From Metabacillus sp. KUDC1714 (GTDB lineage: Bacteria > Bacillota > Bacilli > Bacillales > Bacillaceae), in NCBI RefSeq assembly GCF_014217835.1, contig NZ_CP055263.1, forward strand, positions 1,501,001 to 1,565,000: 64,000 nt of DNA, read 5' to 3'. Below, piece after piece: positions 34,921 through 45,008 of the stretch. Made by a program: the position numbers and the translations under genes. The notes beneath the pieces were generated by a model. That model did not search any database, was not told the DNA's origin, and was given only the letters and a program-made list of their open reading frames with translations. Position 1 is the first letter of the stretch, and the number at the start of each line of letters is the position of its first letter.

Positions 34921-37626
34921 TTATTTTTTTATAACAAATGACTTTGTATTCATTGCAACTTTTTCATCATTCGAATCTTTCACATAGACTCTAATAAAGT
35001 AGTCTCCAGTTTCTTTAGTACTATATTTAAAACTAGCATTCTTCTTATAAGAAACCTTTTCAATTATTTCTTTATCTTTAAAAACATAATAGGCATACAA
35101 TAAACCAGTACCCTCTGCCTTACATTGCAATTCGACAGAATTTTCACCTACCATATTTAATGTTATATTATTTATTTTTAATTTTTTTTGCGCATTCGTA
35201 TATTCTGATTTTAACCCAACAATTGTTTTCACCTTGTGTACCATATATGGCGGAAAGGTGGTTCTTAAATCATCATGAGTTGTCCCTTGTTCAACCTCTA
35301 AATCAACTTTATAGCCTTTTTCCCTCAACGCATCACAAAAAGGAATAACATGATTTACATAATGATGATCTTTGTTCCCTACAAGAATATTAATCTTTGG
35401 TGAAAGATCTGATGGTTGATTTAATATTTGATAGATGATTTGATCTAGGTAATAGCAATCCGCCTCATCTGCTCCACCTGAAATATATGTTGCAATATTC
35501 GGATGACCTGCTTGATTGATCAAGAAGTGACCAATTTTGCTTTGAGGAGCTCCTGCAATAATATTTCCAAAATGATATTTAATTCCGAATAAAAGTGCAG
35601 CATAGCCACCTTTTGACGAACCTACTGTGGTGACATTTTTATGCAATATATCATGTTTTGACATAATATATTGTATTAAAGAAGCAACTGCCGTTTCAAT
35701 TGAAAAGTCACGTTTATTTCCAATATAATAGGAACCCTGATCACCAAAATCATCTAATATAAATAATTTATTTGCCTGTATTTCTTCCAACGATCTCATA
35801 TAATTATAGATAAATTTATTCGTTGGAGTTAAAGCAGAAAATACTACAAACAATCGATCTTTAAATCGATCATCTTTTGCCGGTTCAAAATGATATCTAA
35901 GACTTCTATTCGTAACATATGTTTTTTCTAATTGAAATGGATTACTGCTTCCATCCCCTAATTTGAAAGACTCCATTCGAAAATAAGTAGTACAATCAAC
36001 ATCGCTTCCACTTAAATCAACTTCAATAGTAGTCAATGGTCTCTTATCTTCCATTTTAGGAAAAGACCAGCCTAGTAAATTAGGGTTTTCTTGTCCATTA
36101 ACTGTCTTTACATTAATTGGTGCATGAGTTGAAAACTCTATTTCCATTACTTTATTATTGCTTCTAAATAATTCTATAAAACGATCTCGTACATGAACTT
36201 GAATATCAGAAGCTACATGCCATAATAGCTTGTACTCATGTTTTTTCTCAGATAATATTACATCATTTACAGTCACGACTTGATCTTTTTTATTATATTT
36301 TACATTTCTCTTATGCTCGATACCTGTAAATCTAAGATTTACTCCAGTAGCCTCACTTTCACTCTCTGAAACTTTATAATCTGACATAAACACTTTGTCA
36401 TATTTTCCATCAGTTCGAGGAAGTCCTTTCCCATCAACAACTAATGTATTATGAGCGAATGAAGAATAAGCGTATTTTGTGAATGGATCTTTGTAATTAT
36501 AGCCGTTTGGGCCAGCTTCAGTGATGATTTCACCATTCCTATAAATATAAACATTTAAGTCATCACTGTGTTTATGGTAGTCTGCATTGTATGCTGCAGC
36601 AAAAAGTACATAGGACGATTCCTTCTTTTTTTTCCAATCATCACGAAAGATCGCATAACCAGCCTCTTGAAATACCTTATCATTTTCGATAGGTGCCAAG
36701 CCCTTTTCTCCAGCATTTACAGAATACAAGAACTCTTTGCTAGAATATAGGGATTTATAACTACTAGATCTCACTGGCTTGGGCTCTGTATCACAGATAG
36801 GTGGTAAAAATCCATCAGGTCGAATGATATAGATTGCAAAATCTTCGGCCTTTTTATATATACTATTAAATTCACTGCTTATAGTTGAATCGATTTCTTC
36901 AATCCAACTTATTAATCTTCTAAGATTTGTAGCCACTAGCATATGGTATGAAGGAGAGTGCTCCTTATGCACTCCATCAACTGTAAAGATATTCGTAAAG
37001 TATTCCTTTAACCTTTTAACTGCTAAGTCTATATAGTTTGTGCATGTTTTTAATTGTTCGCCTTTAAAATATGTCGCAAATTGCAATAAAGCAATATCCT
37101 GAAACATTCCATGGTTTGTATTGGTAGAATGAAAGTCATTATCCGACAATAATGCTGCATGTTCCCATATTACTTTTTCCAACAGCTTTTGTTCATCTTT
37201 TGGAATATTCGTCCTAGCCAAAATATAAAACTTTAAAAAGTATTGTAAACGCATAGCTGTCGTTTCATCATGAAATGCCATAGTATCTTTTTGATGTTCA
37301 TAGTTATGTTTTGATATCCAATCACTAATTAAAGTTAACCCTTTATCAAGATAAAATTGATTATTGGTCTCCAAATAAGCATCGACTAAACAACCTAAAA
37401 AGGTATGGCCATGGATTAATCTTTCATAACTTCTTGACCTATTATCATTCCAATCTATTAAAGATTTATATTTTACTACTCCAAAAGGAGGTAGAGTATA
37501 GAAGTTATTTTTAATAATATTATCTGCTGACTTCATATAGTCTTTATTACGACTGCCTGGTAGCGCAGCAATTATAGTTTTTAACTGGTCTAATGTCAAA
37601 TATGATGGTATATATATGTTCTTCAT
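34921..37626 (-). CDS. Heparinase II/III-like lyase fused to alpha/beta-hydrolase and three-Tyr-like domain
   Basis: 901 aa without signal peptide. Residues about 40-330 form the alpha-barrel of heparinase II/III-like lyases (STNTNHGMFQDIALLQFA, HSPSYHM). About 340-590 is the beta-sandwich with the family's YHKHSDDLNVYIYRNGE and AHNTLVVDGKG. About 600-800 is an esterase-like alpha/beta-hydrolase with GSSKGG (nucleophile S671) and candidate triad partners D753 (GNKD) and H784 (GTTHDD). About 815-901 is the beta-sandwich module also seen at 25210, 29280 and 47923. A lyase-esterase fusion inside the cytosol of a producing cell suggests editing or clearance of polymer; unproven. Confidence 0.82.
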   Translation of the reverse strand: MKNIYIPSYLTLDQLKTIIAALPGSRNKDYMKSADNIIKNNFYTLPPFGVVKYKSLIDWNDNRSRSYERLIHGHTFLGCLVDAYLETNNQFYLDKGLTLISDWISKHNYEHQKDTMAFHDETTAMRLQYFLKFYILARTNIPKDEQKLLEKVIWEHAALLSDNDFHSTNTNHGMFQDIALLQFATYFKGEQLKTCTNYIDLAVKRLKEYFTNIFTVDGVHKEHSPSYHMLVATNLRRLISWIEEIDSTISSEFNSIYKKAEDFAIYIIRPDGFLPPICDTEPKPVRSSSYKSLYSSKEFLYSVNAGEKGLAPIENDKVFQEAGYAIFRDDWKKKKESSYVLFAAAYNADYHKHSDDLNVYIYRNGEIITEAGPNGYNYKDPFTKYAYSSFAHNTLVVDGKGLPRTDGKYDKVFMSDYKVSESESEATGVNLRFTGIEHKRNVKYNKKDQVVTVNDVILSEKKHEYKLLWHVASDIQVHVRDRFIELFRSNNKVMEIEFSTHAPINVKTVNGQENPNLLGWSFPKMEDKRPLTTIEVDLSGSDVDCTTYFRMESFKLGDGSSNPFQLEKTYVTNRSLRYHFEPAKDDRFKDRLFVVFSALTPTNKFIYNYMRSLEEIQANKLFILDDFGDQGSYYIGNKRDFSIETAVASLIQYIMSKHDILHKNVTTVGSSKGGYAALLFGIKYHFGNIIAGAPQSKIGHFLINQAGHPNIATYISGGADEADCYYLDQIIYQILNQPSDLSPKINILVGNKDHHYVNHVIPFCDALREKGYKVDLEVEQGTTHDDLRTTFPPYMVHKVKTIVGLKSEYTNAQKKLKINNITLNMVGENSVELQCKAEGTGLLYAYYVFKDKEIIEKVSYKKNASFKYSTKETGDYFIRVYVKDSNDEKVAMNTKSFVIKK

Positions 37627-37654
37627 TTAATAGTAATTCACCCCATATTAGCTG

Positions 37655-38698
37655 TTAATTTTCGACTGTATTCATGGTTGTTTCATCTGCCATGTTTCTC
37701 TCTCTACATAATTCTTTCATTAACAGATCCCAATTCCCGCCGATTTCTTCAACGCTAAAGTGTTTTCTTACGTACTGTTTAGCTTGTTCACCTAGTTCGT
37801 TATTAAGATTCGAACCATTAATTTCTTTAACACGTAATACTATATCATCGACTGATTCAAATAAATAGTCTTTCGGATAAATCGTATCACTGCCATCCCA
37901 TTTCAAGATTAACGGAAAAGCGCCGGAAGCTGCACCTTCACTCGGCGACAAATGAAAACTTTCAAAATCACTTGTTGATAATACGTAACCAATTTTCCTT
38001 AGCCAGCCTGCAATATCAGAACCAAAGCCATCAAAAACGACAGCATCCTTCCATGGTGCATTATTGATCCGACTAAATAGTTCTTCATAATACTCTCGTT
38101 CATCTTCTTTGTTCCAAAGCCATGGGTATTCCTGAGGCAATTTCCCTTTAATAAAGAGCTTGTACCTTGAATCCTGTTCCCACAGCTTTTCTAATACATC
38201 TACAGCTAGGTCCAAACGTTTTCTTTTTGGACTCATTCCAATGAAGCCTAAATGAAATTTTGAATCCTCTTCTTTTGTTTGATTCATTATTTCTGTATCT
38301 ACAACATTATATATCATCGTCATCTTATCTCTTGGTAATTTAAAGACTCTATAAAATTCTTCATATACGTAAGGAGATATCGCAATTATTCTATCTATAT
38401 TTTCAAGATTAAATTGTTTTGGATAAACCGTCTGAACTTCTTGTAAGTGCATTCGTACAATTAGTTTTTGGCGTGGTAGCTTATTTTCTGAGTACCACAC
38501 AGCGTTTCCTAATCCCCATTCACATACAATTAGATCTGCCCACTCTAAACATTCTTTACTATGTCTTTCATCATGAACATTATGACCTTTCCATTCATCT
38601 AGACGGACTGAGTAATCTCCTGTGAGCTCTAAATAATCAATGATAAGCTTTGCGAACTTTAAATCATGTCCTGCAAAAACAACTTTAATTTTATTCAT
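37655..38698 (-). CDS. GT4-type glycosyltransferase
   Basis: 347 aa from ATG 38698 (GTGAGG 9 nt upstream); a GTG five codons earlier overlaps the stop of the large upstream gene. GT-B fold: KIKVVFAGHDLKFAKLIIDY start, DLIVCEWGLGNAVWYSENK, and in the second domain FHLGFIGMSPKRKRLDLAV and the donor block STSDFESFHLSPSEGAASG (about 260-278). It is coupled to the 1175-aa glycosyltransferase gene and followed after 28 bp by the heparinase-like gene. Probably adds one sugar of the repeat; donor unknown. Confidence 0.82.
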   Translation of the reverse strand: MNKIKVVFAGHDLKFAKLIIDYLELTGDYSVRLDEWKGHNVHDERHSKECLEWADLIVCEWGLGNAVWYSENKLPRQKLIVRMHLQEVQTVYPKQFNLENIDRIIAISPYVYEEFYRVFKLPRDKMTMIYNVVDTEIMNQTKEEDSKFHLGFIGMSPKRKRLDLAVDVLEKLWEQDSRYKLFIKGKLPQEYPWLWNKEDEREYYEELFSRINNAPWKDAVVFDGFGSDIAGWLRKIGYVLSTSDFESFHLSPSEGAASGAFPLILKWDGSDTIYPKDYLFESVDDIVLRVKEINGSNLNNELGEQAKQYVRKHFSVEEIGGNWDLLMKELCRERNMADETTMNTVEN

Positions 38699-38709
38699 AT
38701 TATTTAGCC

Positions 38710-41700
38710 TCACAATTCAATTAGATTCAAATGTTTATTTTTACTAGCATTGCCGTAAGCTTCAGCTAAGTAATTATATTTATCATTACTATAGAATTTT
38801 TTGCCATACTTTAAACTTTCAGCATACTCATTTCCATTCTCTGCTTCATCAAGAACCTTCAGGAGTGATTCCTTAGCAAATACATCTGTTTTTACAATGG
38901 TTCTAGCTGGGTTTAAAGATGTAACAAATTCGTACTCAGCATTTGTATTATATTCGTTTATTGATTGCATGTCCTCGTTATAACCAAAATACGTAGATTT
39001 ACCAATAAAGTCACTATCTGTGAACGACGTACACAGCATTAAATCTAGTAAATAGTTTTTACCATAGTAATCATTGTTAGAGATAAAAGTGATATATGGA
39101 GAATCAATCCATTCCATTATATTTTGATAATTATGCATAAAGCTTCGTACGAAGGTCTTTACATTTTTTGAATTATACTTATTGAACAGTTCTAGGTAAC
39201 CTTCAAATGTATCTACCATCACATATAATTCTTTGTTCTCATAATCTTGACGTTCAAACTGTTCTAGCGCACGTAGGAACTCATCCTTTGAATGTGCAAA
39301 AGCAATGACTGTGACTTTCGGCATTTCTTCGTACACAGGTAAACCTATTGTTTCTGCGATAAATTTTAATCTATGTGTATAAGTATGTTTACTTAAAACC
39401 TCGCGAATGCCATGAACAGATTTAGTTCGATATTCATTATCACTATTTAACAATGAATTAAATGCTTTATCTATTTCGTCTTCATTCTCCGAAATATAAA
39501 CCAAATCCCCAAAGATATTTTCAATTCCTTCAGCATATGTGCTTACAACTGGAGTTCCACATGCTAACCCTTCAAAAACCCTTCTTGAAAACATTGTAGG
39601 TGAGAATTTAACCGTGTTAACATTTATCATTACTTTATAGCCTTTGTATGCCTTATCGATTTCATAATATTTTAGACTTCCTTTGATAAAAGGAGTAAAA
39701 CGGTCTGGGAAGGTATGATTTGGCATTAATCCTTGTTTGGTTTTCTCATAATTTCGATCAAATATTTCTAAACCGTATTTTGCTGCATAATCTAAAACGC
39801 GATCCATATCTTTTGAGCGATCTTCATGATGACGATAATATGAACCAGCAAAACAAGCCTTGTTTATTCTTTCGTCAACAATTTTAATAGGATTATGAAT
39901 CATAGGTTGTGCTGCAAATGGTAGGGAAAATGCATTTTCGTGACCTGCGTTTTCTTTATATTGCTCCACCATATTCTCATCTGTTGTAAAAATATAATCA
40001 AATCTTTTAGCAGTCTCGATAAATCGATTAAAATGAACGGGATCCTCTTTATTCCAAAATACAGTAGGAATGTTGTTAGTATTACACCATTTTAATAACG
40101 CTGATAGTGATTTAAAGTTTTCCTCACCGTAATAACCGACCTTTTTATTCCAGCTTCCACCGTTTCCTTGCCATGCAGACTCAACCATTAATAGATCAGG
40201 TTTATTACTACTTAACGTCTCCAGCCAATTATCTGGTGTAAACTTAATTAACTCACATTCTTTTTCATAAGAGGCTGTAGTAAATTCGTCAAAAATCACA
40301 GCCATTTTTAGTTTATTTAATGGTTTAGGTTTTACTAAACCTAGTTCTGTAATTTCATTACTAGAAATCCAATCCGAAGAATCACTTATTTGGACAACTT
40401 CCATTTCCTTTATAGAAAACTCTTCTACTCTAAATGTCCCCATACCGGCAACACGAAATGCAATTCTGAACTGTGTAATATCATCCTGAAGTTTAACTTT
40501 AGTGGATGAATTTAATTTCAGCTGAAGAACTTGTGTTTTGTTTTCTCCTGCATAGCCAACGAACATTGGAAGCAGCTCTAGTCCCTCATCTACATTTGCT
40601 TGAATAGTAAATTCATATTCAGAATTTTGATTCACCGACATAATATGAAACGATGGAGCAACACCAAAGCTATTATTTGTTTCTTTATATGAAATATAAA
40701 CACGTTTTCCATCCGTAATTGTAGAATTCCCCACTAATTGGCCATTTTCATTAGATAGTTGGACTAATTTGTTATGGGAAGGATACCAATTCTGCTTGGC
40801 TAAGTCTAATTCCAATGAATTTGTTACTTCAACAGCTTTTTCATTGAATCCAATCTCTAAATTTTTAAAGTAACCTTTATCACTTACTCGTATAAAGAAC
40901 TTAACTGCATTTGTTTTTTCACTAAAACGCAGTGTTGAAAATTTATTAAAGGGAATTTGATATAACTCTTGTCTTGTTTGATTTCTATAACCAGCTACAA
41001 ATAATGTCAAGTTCACTTCATTGTATAAATCTGCTGAAGGATAAAACTCATAATAATGGCCCGATTTAGGGATAAATATAGGTGAATTAGGAGCTCCTTT
41101 AACATCTATGTTCTCAAGACATGGTAAATAATAATATTGCTTCCCAACAAGTCTAGATTCAAAAATAGAGTGATTTTGGTGGTAGATGACTTTATTATCT
41201 CTTCCTAATCCAAATAATGCATTCTTATTTATAGTAAAAGACTTTTCTATACCTTGATTATTTTTGATCTTATTTTTAAAGTTTTTCGTTAACCAATATC
41301 CTTTACCCGCAATAATAATAGATGATATTGTGAAATTCCCTGAACCAGATACTCGAACCGCCAAACGATATTGATTGACATCTGCAGGTAGTGAAATGTA
41401 CTTTTTGGAATTTAAATCAATTTGATGAACTTCTTCTCGTTCTTTACCGTTGTAAAGGATGATAAATAATTTAACATCGAGAGTAGAGTCCTTTTTACCA
41501 CTAAACACGACCGGTAAATTTCGATCTTCGATGTAAATTGGATTTTGTGGAAGATCTGCAAATTTAATATTTGCTTCATTATAAGGTAAATAAACATATT
41601 CTTTCTCTTTCAAATCAACATTGAAAGTATCTGATTGCTTATCGAATTGAATTGTGGCGTTATTAGGTGTGTACCATTCCGTATGATCAAGCTTCGAGTA

Positions 41701-42237
41701 GTTTCCATTAGTTTGGATCTTACCATTATTCCAAAGTTGAATATCACCTATTTGGATGGTTTCAATTTCAAATAAGCCTGCTCCAGAAATTCTGATTGCA
41801 AACCGAGTATTATCAATTTCAGGTGAAATTGTTATATTTTCTGATTCATTTATAGGTACAGAAATTACACCTTTTTTTTCTTCACCTGAATAAGAGATTA
41901 TCATTAAAGTTATATCTATATTTGAGGCATTTTCACCTGAAAAAGTGACCTTATATGTTTCACTAGGTTTTAAGTTTACTTGAACAAATTCTGGTGCTTT
42001 TGAAAAATTTGTATTCATTTCGTGAAATGATAAGTAAGCATGCTTTTTATCCTTCAATTGACTTGTAAAAACATTTTTCGTTACATCATATTCAATAGGA
42101 GCATCTGACTGCATAAACCATTTACTGTTTGAGATTTCTTTAATATGAACCCCCTTATAGTTTGGGTCGTTTTTTTGTTCCAACCATTTTCTGGTATTTG
42201 TAATTTCATCAAGTTTCTTCTTTACAGTTGGGTTCAT
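38710..42237 (-). CDS. Giant glycosyltransferase with four N-terminal beta-sandwich repeats
   Basis: 1175 aa. Residues about 30-640 hold four diverged repeats of about 150 residues. Each has a W-Y/F entry, a YLxYxExN strand and an ending like FAIRISGAGLFEIETIQIGD (repeat 1), LAVRVSGSGNFTISSIIIAG (2), FFIRVSDKGYFKNLEIGF (3) and IAFRVAGMGTFRVEEFSIK (4). About 660-1000 is a CgeB-like GT-B glycosyltransferase (TVFWNKEDPVHFNRF, MFSRRVFEGLACGTPVVST). The last 170 residues resemble a GT2 nucleotide-sugar domain (VTVIAFAHSKDEFLRALEQF). Cytosolic. The repeats may bind the growing glycan, so the protein may act as a processive or scaffolded polymerase; inference. Confidence 0.78.
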   Translation of the reverse strand: MNPTVKKKLDEITNTRKWLEQKNDPNYKGVHIKEISNSKWFMQSDAPIEYDVTKNVFTSQLKDKKHAYLSFHEMNTNFSKAPEFVQVNLKPSETYKVTFSGENASNIDITLMIISYSGEEKKGVISVPINESENITISPEIDNTRFAIRISGAGLFEIETIQIGDIQLWNNGKIQTNGNYSKLDHTEWYTPNNATIQFDKQSDTFNVDLKEKEYVYLPYNEANIKFADLPQNPIYIEDRNLPVVFSGKKDSTLDVKLFIILYNGKEREEVHQIDLNSKKYISLPADVNQYRLAVRVSGSGNFTISSIIIAGKGYWLTKNFKNKIKNNQGIEKSFTINKNALFGLGRDNKVIYHQNHSIFESRLVGKQYYYLPCLENIDVKGAPNSPIFIPKSGHYYEFYPSADLYNEVNLTLFVAGYRNQTRQELYQIPFNKFSTLRFSEKTNAVKFFIRVSDKGYFKNLEIGFNEKAVEVTNSLELDLAKQNWYPSHNKLVQLSNENGQLVGNSTITDGKRVYISYKETNNSFGVAPSFHIMSVNQNSEYEFTIQANVDEGLELLPMFVGYAGENKTQVLQLKLNSSTKVKLQDDITQFRIAFRVAGMGTFRVEEFSIKEMEVVQISDSSDWISSNEITELGLVKPKPLNKLKMAVIFDEFTTASYEKECELIKFTPDNWLETLSSNKPDLLMVESAWQGNGGSWNKKVGYYGEENFKSLSALLKWCNTNNIPTVFWNKEDPVHFNRFIETAKRFDYIFTTDENMVEQYKENAGHENAFSLPFAAQPMIHNPIKIVDERINKACFAGSYYRHHEDRSKDMDRVLDYAAKYGLEIFDRNYEKTKQGLMPNHTFPDRFTPFIKGSLKYYEIDKAYKGYKVMINVNTVKFSPTMFSRRVFEGLACGTPVVSTYAEGIENIFGDLVYISENEDEIDKAFNSLLNSDNEYRTKSVHGIREVLSKHTYTHRLKFIAETIGLPVYEEMPKVTVIAFAHSKDEFLRALEQFERQDYENKELYVMVDTFEGYLELFNKYNSKNVKTFVRSFMHNYQNIMEWIDSPYITFISNNDYYGKNYLLDLMLCTSFTDSDFIGKSTYFGYNEDMQSINEYNTNAEYEFVTSLNPARTIVKTDVFAKESLLKVLDEAENGNEYAESLKYGKKFYSNDKYNYLAEAYGNASKNKHLNLIEL

Positions 42238-42262
42238 AGTTTAGACTCCTTTTATACTAAGA

Positions 42263-42541
42263 TTAACCTTTATTAAGCTTTTTACGAATGACCCAGTATT
42301 TACTGGTCAACTTACCTAATGTTGAATTTTTCAATGCATTATAGCGTGATGCTAAGTTTTGATATTTTTCAATCTGTTTCGCATATTCCTTAATTTCTGT
42401 CTCTCTTTTGTTAAGTTGTTTCGCTAATTCCTGTTTTAAGTCCGCAACTTCTTTTTCTAAAAATTCCACCTTAAGTTGTAAATCTTCATTTTCTTGACAT
42501 AGCTCTTCAACCTTCACCAATCCTAGCCACCTTTCAGACAT
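42263..42541 (-). CDS. Small coiled-coil protein of the polymer operon
   Basis: 92 aa. Residues 10-75 form a long heptad-rich coiled coil (ENEDLQLKVEFLEKEVADLK). The tail is NSTLGKLTSKYWVIRKKLNK, a motif that also ends some glycosyltransferase-associated proteins. It lies between galU (3 bp) and the giant glycosyltransferase gene (25 bp) with an AGGTGG site, so it is an operon member. It may tether or oligomerise the glycosyltransferase; no direct evidence. Confidence 0.65.
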   Translation of the reverse strand: MSERWLGLVKVEELCQENEDLQLKVEFLEKEVADLKQELAKQLNKRETEIKEYAKQIEKYQNLASRYNALKNSTLGKLTSKYWVIRKKLNKG

Positions 42542-42544
42542 AAC

Positions 42545-43429
42545 TTAATTATGGATTTTTATTTTATTGACCATTGTTTCCATAAACGCTACTATTTCTT
42601 CTCGTAAATCTTTATTTTCTAAAGCAAATTCAATTGTTGTTTTTATAAAACCAGCCGTTTCTCCAACATCATATCTTTTTCCTATAAAGTCGAAAGCATA
42701 CACCTTTTGTAGTTTATTTAATGCTTCAATCGCATCTGTTAATTGGACTTCTCCACCTGCCCCAACATCTTGACGTTCAAGAAATTGGAATATTTCAGGA
42801 GTTAGGATGTAACGACCCATAATTGCTAAATTTGAAGGTGCAGTACCTGGTTTTGGTTTTTCTACAAATTTCTCAACTTCATAACGGCGTTCAATCTTAT
42901 TTACTGGTGCAATGATTCCATAGCGGTGTGTTTGATCTTCTTCTACAGATTGAACACCTATGATGGAAGATTGAGTTTCTTCATATTCATTTATTAATTG
43001 TCGCAGACAAGGAGTATCCGCCTGAACAATATCATCACCCAGTAGGACAGCAAAGGGCTCCGAACCAATAAACTTTCTAGCACACCATACAGCATGGCCT
43101 AGACCTTTTGGCTCTTTTTGGCGGATATAATGGATATTTGCTAGATTCGAAGAATACTTAACTTTTTCCAAAAGATCCATTTTCCCTTTTTCTAATAAAT
43201 TTTGTTCTAATTCTACTGCATGATCAAAATGGTCCTCTATAGCTCTTTTTCCTTTACCCGTAACAATAATAATATCTTCTATTCCAGATTCAATGGCTTC
43301 CTCTACAATATATTGAATGGTTGGCTTATCAACAATAGGCAGCATTTCCTTTGGCATAGCTTTGGTAGCAGGTAAAAATCTTGTTCCTAAACCAGCTGCT
43401 GGAATAATTGCCTTTGTTACTTTTTTCAT
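42545..43429 (-). CDS. galU: UTP-glucose-1-phosphate uridylyltransferase
   Basis: 294 aa from ATG 43429 (GGTGGAG upstream; a GTG four codons earlier lies in that site). It opens with [20 protein letters not shown], the nucleotidyltransferase signature. [19 protein letters not shown] and [20 protein letters not shown] are GalU/GtaB-specific. It makes UDP-glucose from glucose-1-phosphate and UTP in the cytosol. Being inside the cluster suggests that the polymer contains glucose, or a sugar derived from it, besides ManNAcA. Confidence 0.93.
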   Translation of the reverse strand: MKKVTKAIIPAAGLGTRFLPATKAMPKEMLPIVDKPTIQYIVEEAIESGIEDIIIVTGKGKRAIEDHFDHAVELEQNLLEKGKMDLLEKVKYSSNLANIHYIRQKEPKGLGHAVWCARKFIGSEPFAVLLGDDIVQADTPCLRQLINEYEETQSSIIGVQSVEEDQTHRYGIIAPVNKIERRYEVEKFVEKPKPGTAPSNLAIMGRYILTPEIFQFLERQDVGAGGEVQLTDAIEALNKLQKVYAFDFIGKRYDVGETAGFIKTTIEFALENKDLREEIVAFMETMVNKIKIHN

Positions 43430-43546
43430 AAATAACTCCACCTTTGTTAATCACAATATTTAGAAGAAGCATATCTCCTATAAATAGTCCTTTTAATACA
43501 AAAATCTAAACTTCTGCTATGAAAACTTTTGATCGTTTACTAATTT

Positions 43547-44854
43547 TTAAAGTGTCGATAATTTCGACTCGTTAACATTCTGATAAACAGCTAAAAGATG
43601 GCGCTTCTCAAGCTCCCAATTATACTTTTCTTTTGCAATAAATGTATTGTGTTTCATTTGTTGATGTTTCTCGGTATTATCTAGTAAATAGTTAACTCCC
43701 TCAGCAATCGATACCGGATCATGTGAATCGACACACACACCAACATTCTCTTCTTCCACAACTTTCTGGATTTCCGGGAAGCTACAAGCTATCACTGGAA
43801 TACCATTCATCATGTACTCAAAGAGTTTATTAGAAGATGCTGAGAAGTGATTAAAGCACACATTGTTTAGTACTTGAAAGCCTAGATAGGCATTTCTTGT
43901 GTATGTTGGTAACTCTGCAAGTGGTACTTTCGGGATGAATTTGACTTTGTCTTGAAGCTTCATATCTGCAACCATTTTTTCTAGTTTGGGTTTGATTTTC
44001 CCATCTCCGACTAAAACAAGCGTTCCTTCTTTAAAAAGTGGTGCAGCTTGTACTAATTTATCTAAACCTCGACCAGTTTGGATTCCACCTTGATATAAAA
44101 GAATTTTCTCATTCTTTGGTAATCCTAACATGTCATGAAGAGGTGCTTTTTCTTGATTTTCTCCAACTTGTTTGAATGGATAATTGTGAACAACATGTGG
44201 ATAAAATTTGTATAACTCATCGTTATACGCTGCTCTTGTATGATTCTCTACGATCATCGCATCAATCTTATTAATTAAAAATGATTCCAGTTTTCCATAT
44301 GAGTTTCCTTCATAACCGGTCCTGCTTGTTTGAACTTCATGCGAATCATAAATTAATTTCTTTTGCTTTATTCTTACCTTCGAAGCGATAAAACCTTGAG
44401 GTAAAGTATTTAAATCATTTGAGTGATAGATATCATAGTTTTTCTTTAGCCCTTTCCCGATCATTCTTAAAATAATACTACCACTTATCCAAATTGCCTT
44501 TAATTTAGTTTTTACTAATAGCAAGACGAAGACAGTGATCATTATTGCTGGAACCGGAAATTGATAAATCATAAATAACCAACAAAGCAAAAATACAAAT
44601 GCTAAGGATTTGTATTTGCTACATAATCTAAAAGCCTTTTGAAAGATTTCCAACAAAATTGGATATCTTCTGACACGGTGTACTCGAAAATATGGATTAC
44701 GTTCTTCAAATTTAGCTAAGTTAGGATCCTTAGGATCATGAATACATATTAAATCCACATCATAGTTTGATTCAGATAATGCTGTACATTCCCTAAGAAC
44801 ACGCGCATCGTTTGTAAAGTGATTCCATACAAACATACAAACTTTTTTTCTCAT
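43547..44854 (-). CDS. GT4 glycosyltransferase with membrane segments
   Basis: 435 aa. Start RKKVCMFVWNHFTNDARVLR is the usual beta1-loop of this GT4 group. Two hydrophobic segments at about 80-120 (SLAFVFLLCWLFMIYQFPVP and IMITVFVLLLV) anchor it to the membrane. The nucleotide-binding half has ILLYQGGIQTGRGLDKLVQA and the block HFSASSNKLFEYMMNGIPVI (about 348-367). It acts on a lipid-linked acceptor at the cytoplasmic face, judging from the TM hairpin. Preceded by another GT4 gene 154 bp away. Confidence 0.82.
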   Translation of the reverse strand: MRKKVCMFVWNHFTNDARVLRECTALSESNYDVDLICIHDPKDPNLAKFEERNPYFRVHRVRRYPILLEIFQKAFRLCSKYKSLAFVFLLCWLFMIYQFPVPAIMITVFVLLLVKTKLKAIWISGSIILRMIGKGLKKNYDIYHSNDLNTLPQGFIASKVRIKQKKLIYDSHEVQTSRTGYEGNSYGKLESFLINKIDAMIVENHTRAAYNDELYKFYPHVVHNYPFKQVGENQEKAPLHDMLGLPKNEKILLYQGGIQTGRGLDKLVQAAPLFKEGTLVLVGDGKIKPKLEKMVADMKLQDKVKFIPKVPLAELPTYTRNAYLGFQVLNNVCFNHFSASSNKLFEYMMNGIPVIACSFPEIQKVVEEENVGVCVDSHDPVSIAEGVNYLLDNTEKHQQMKHNTFIAKEKYNWELEKRHLLAVYQNVNESKLSTL

Positions 44855-45008
44855 ATTCTTCTATCCTTTAACATAGTATTTCATTACAATACTAAAAATA
44901 ATAATACATAATTCGAGCTGACTTTCCAAGAAATCTCAGTTTTTTTAATATAAACGGTTCTTTTGCACTAAGATAATCGACAATATTATAAACAATTGGA
45001 AAAGCAAC

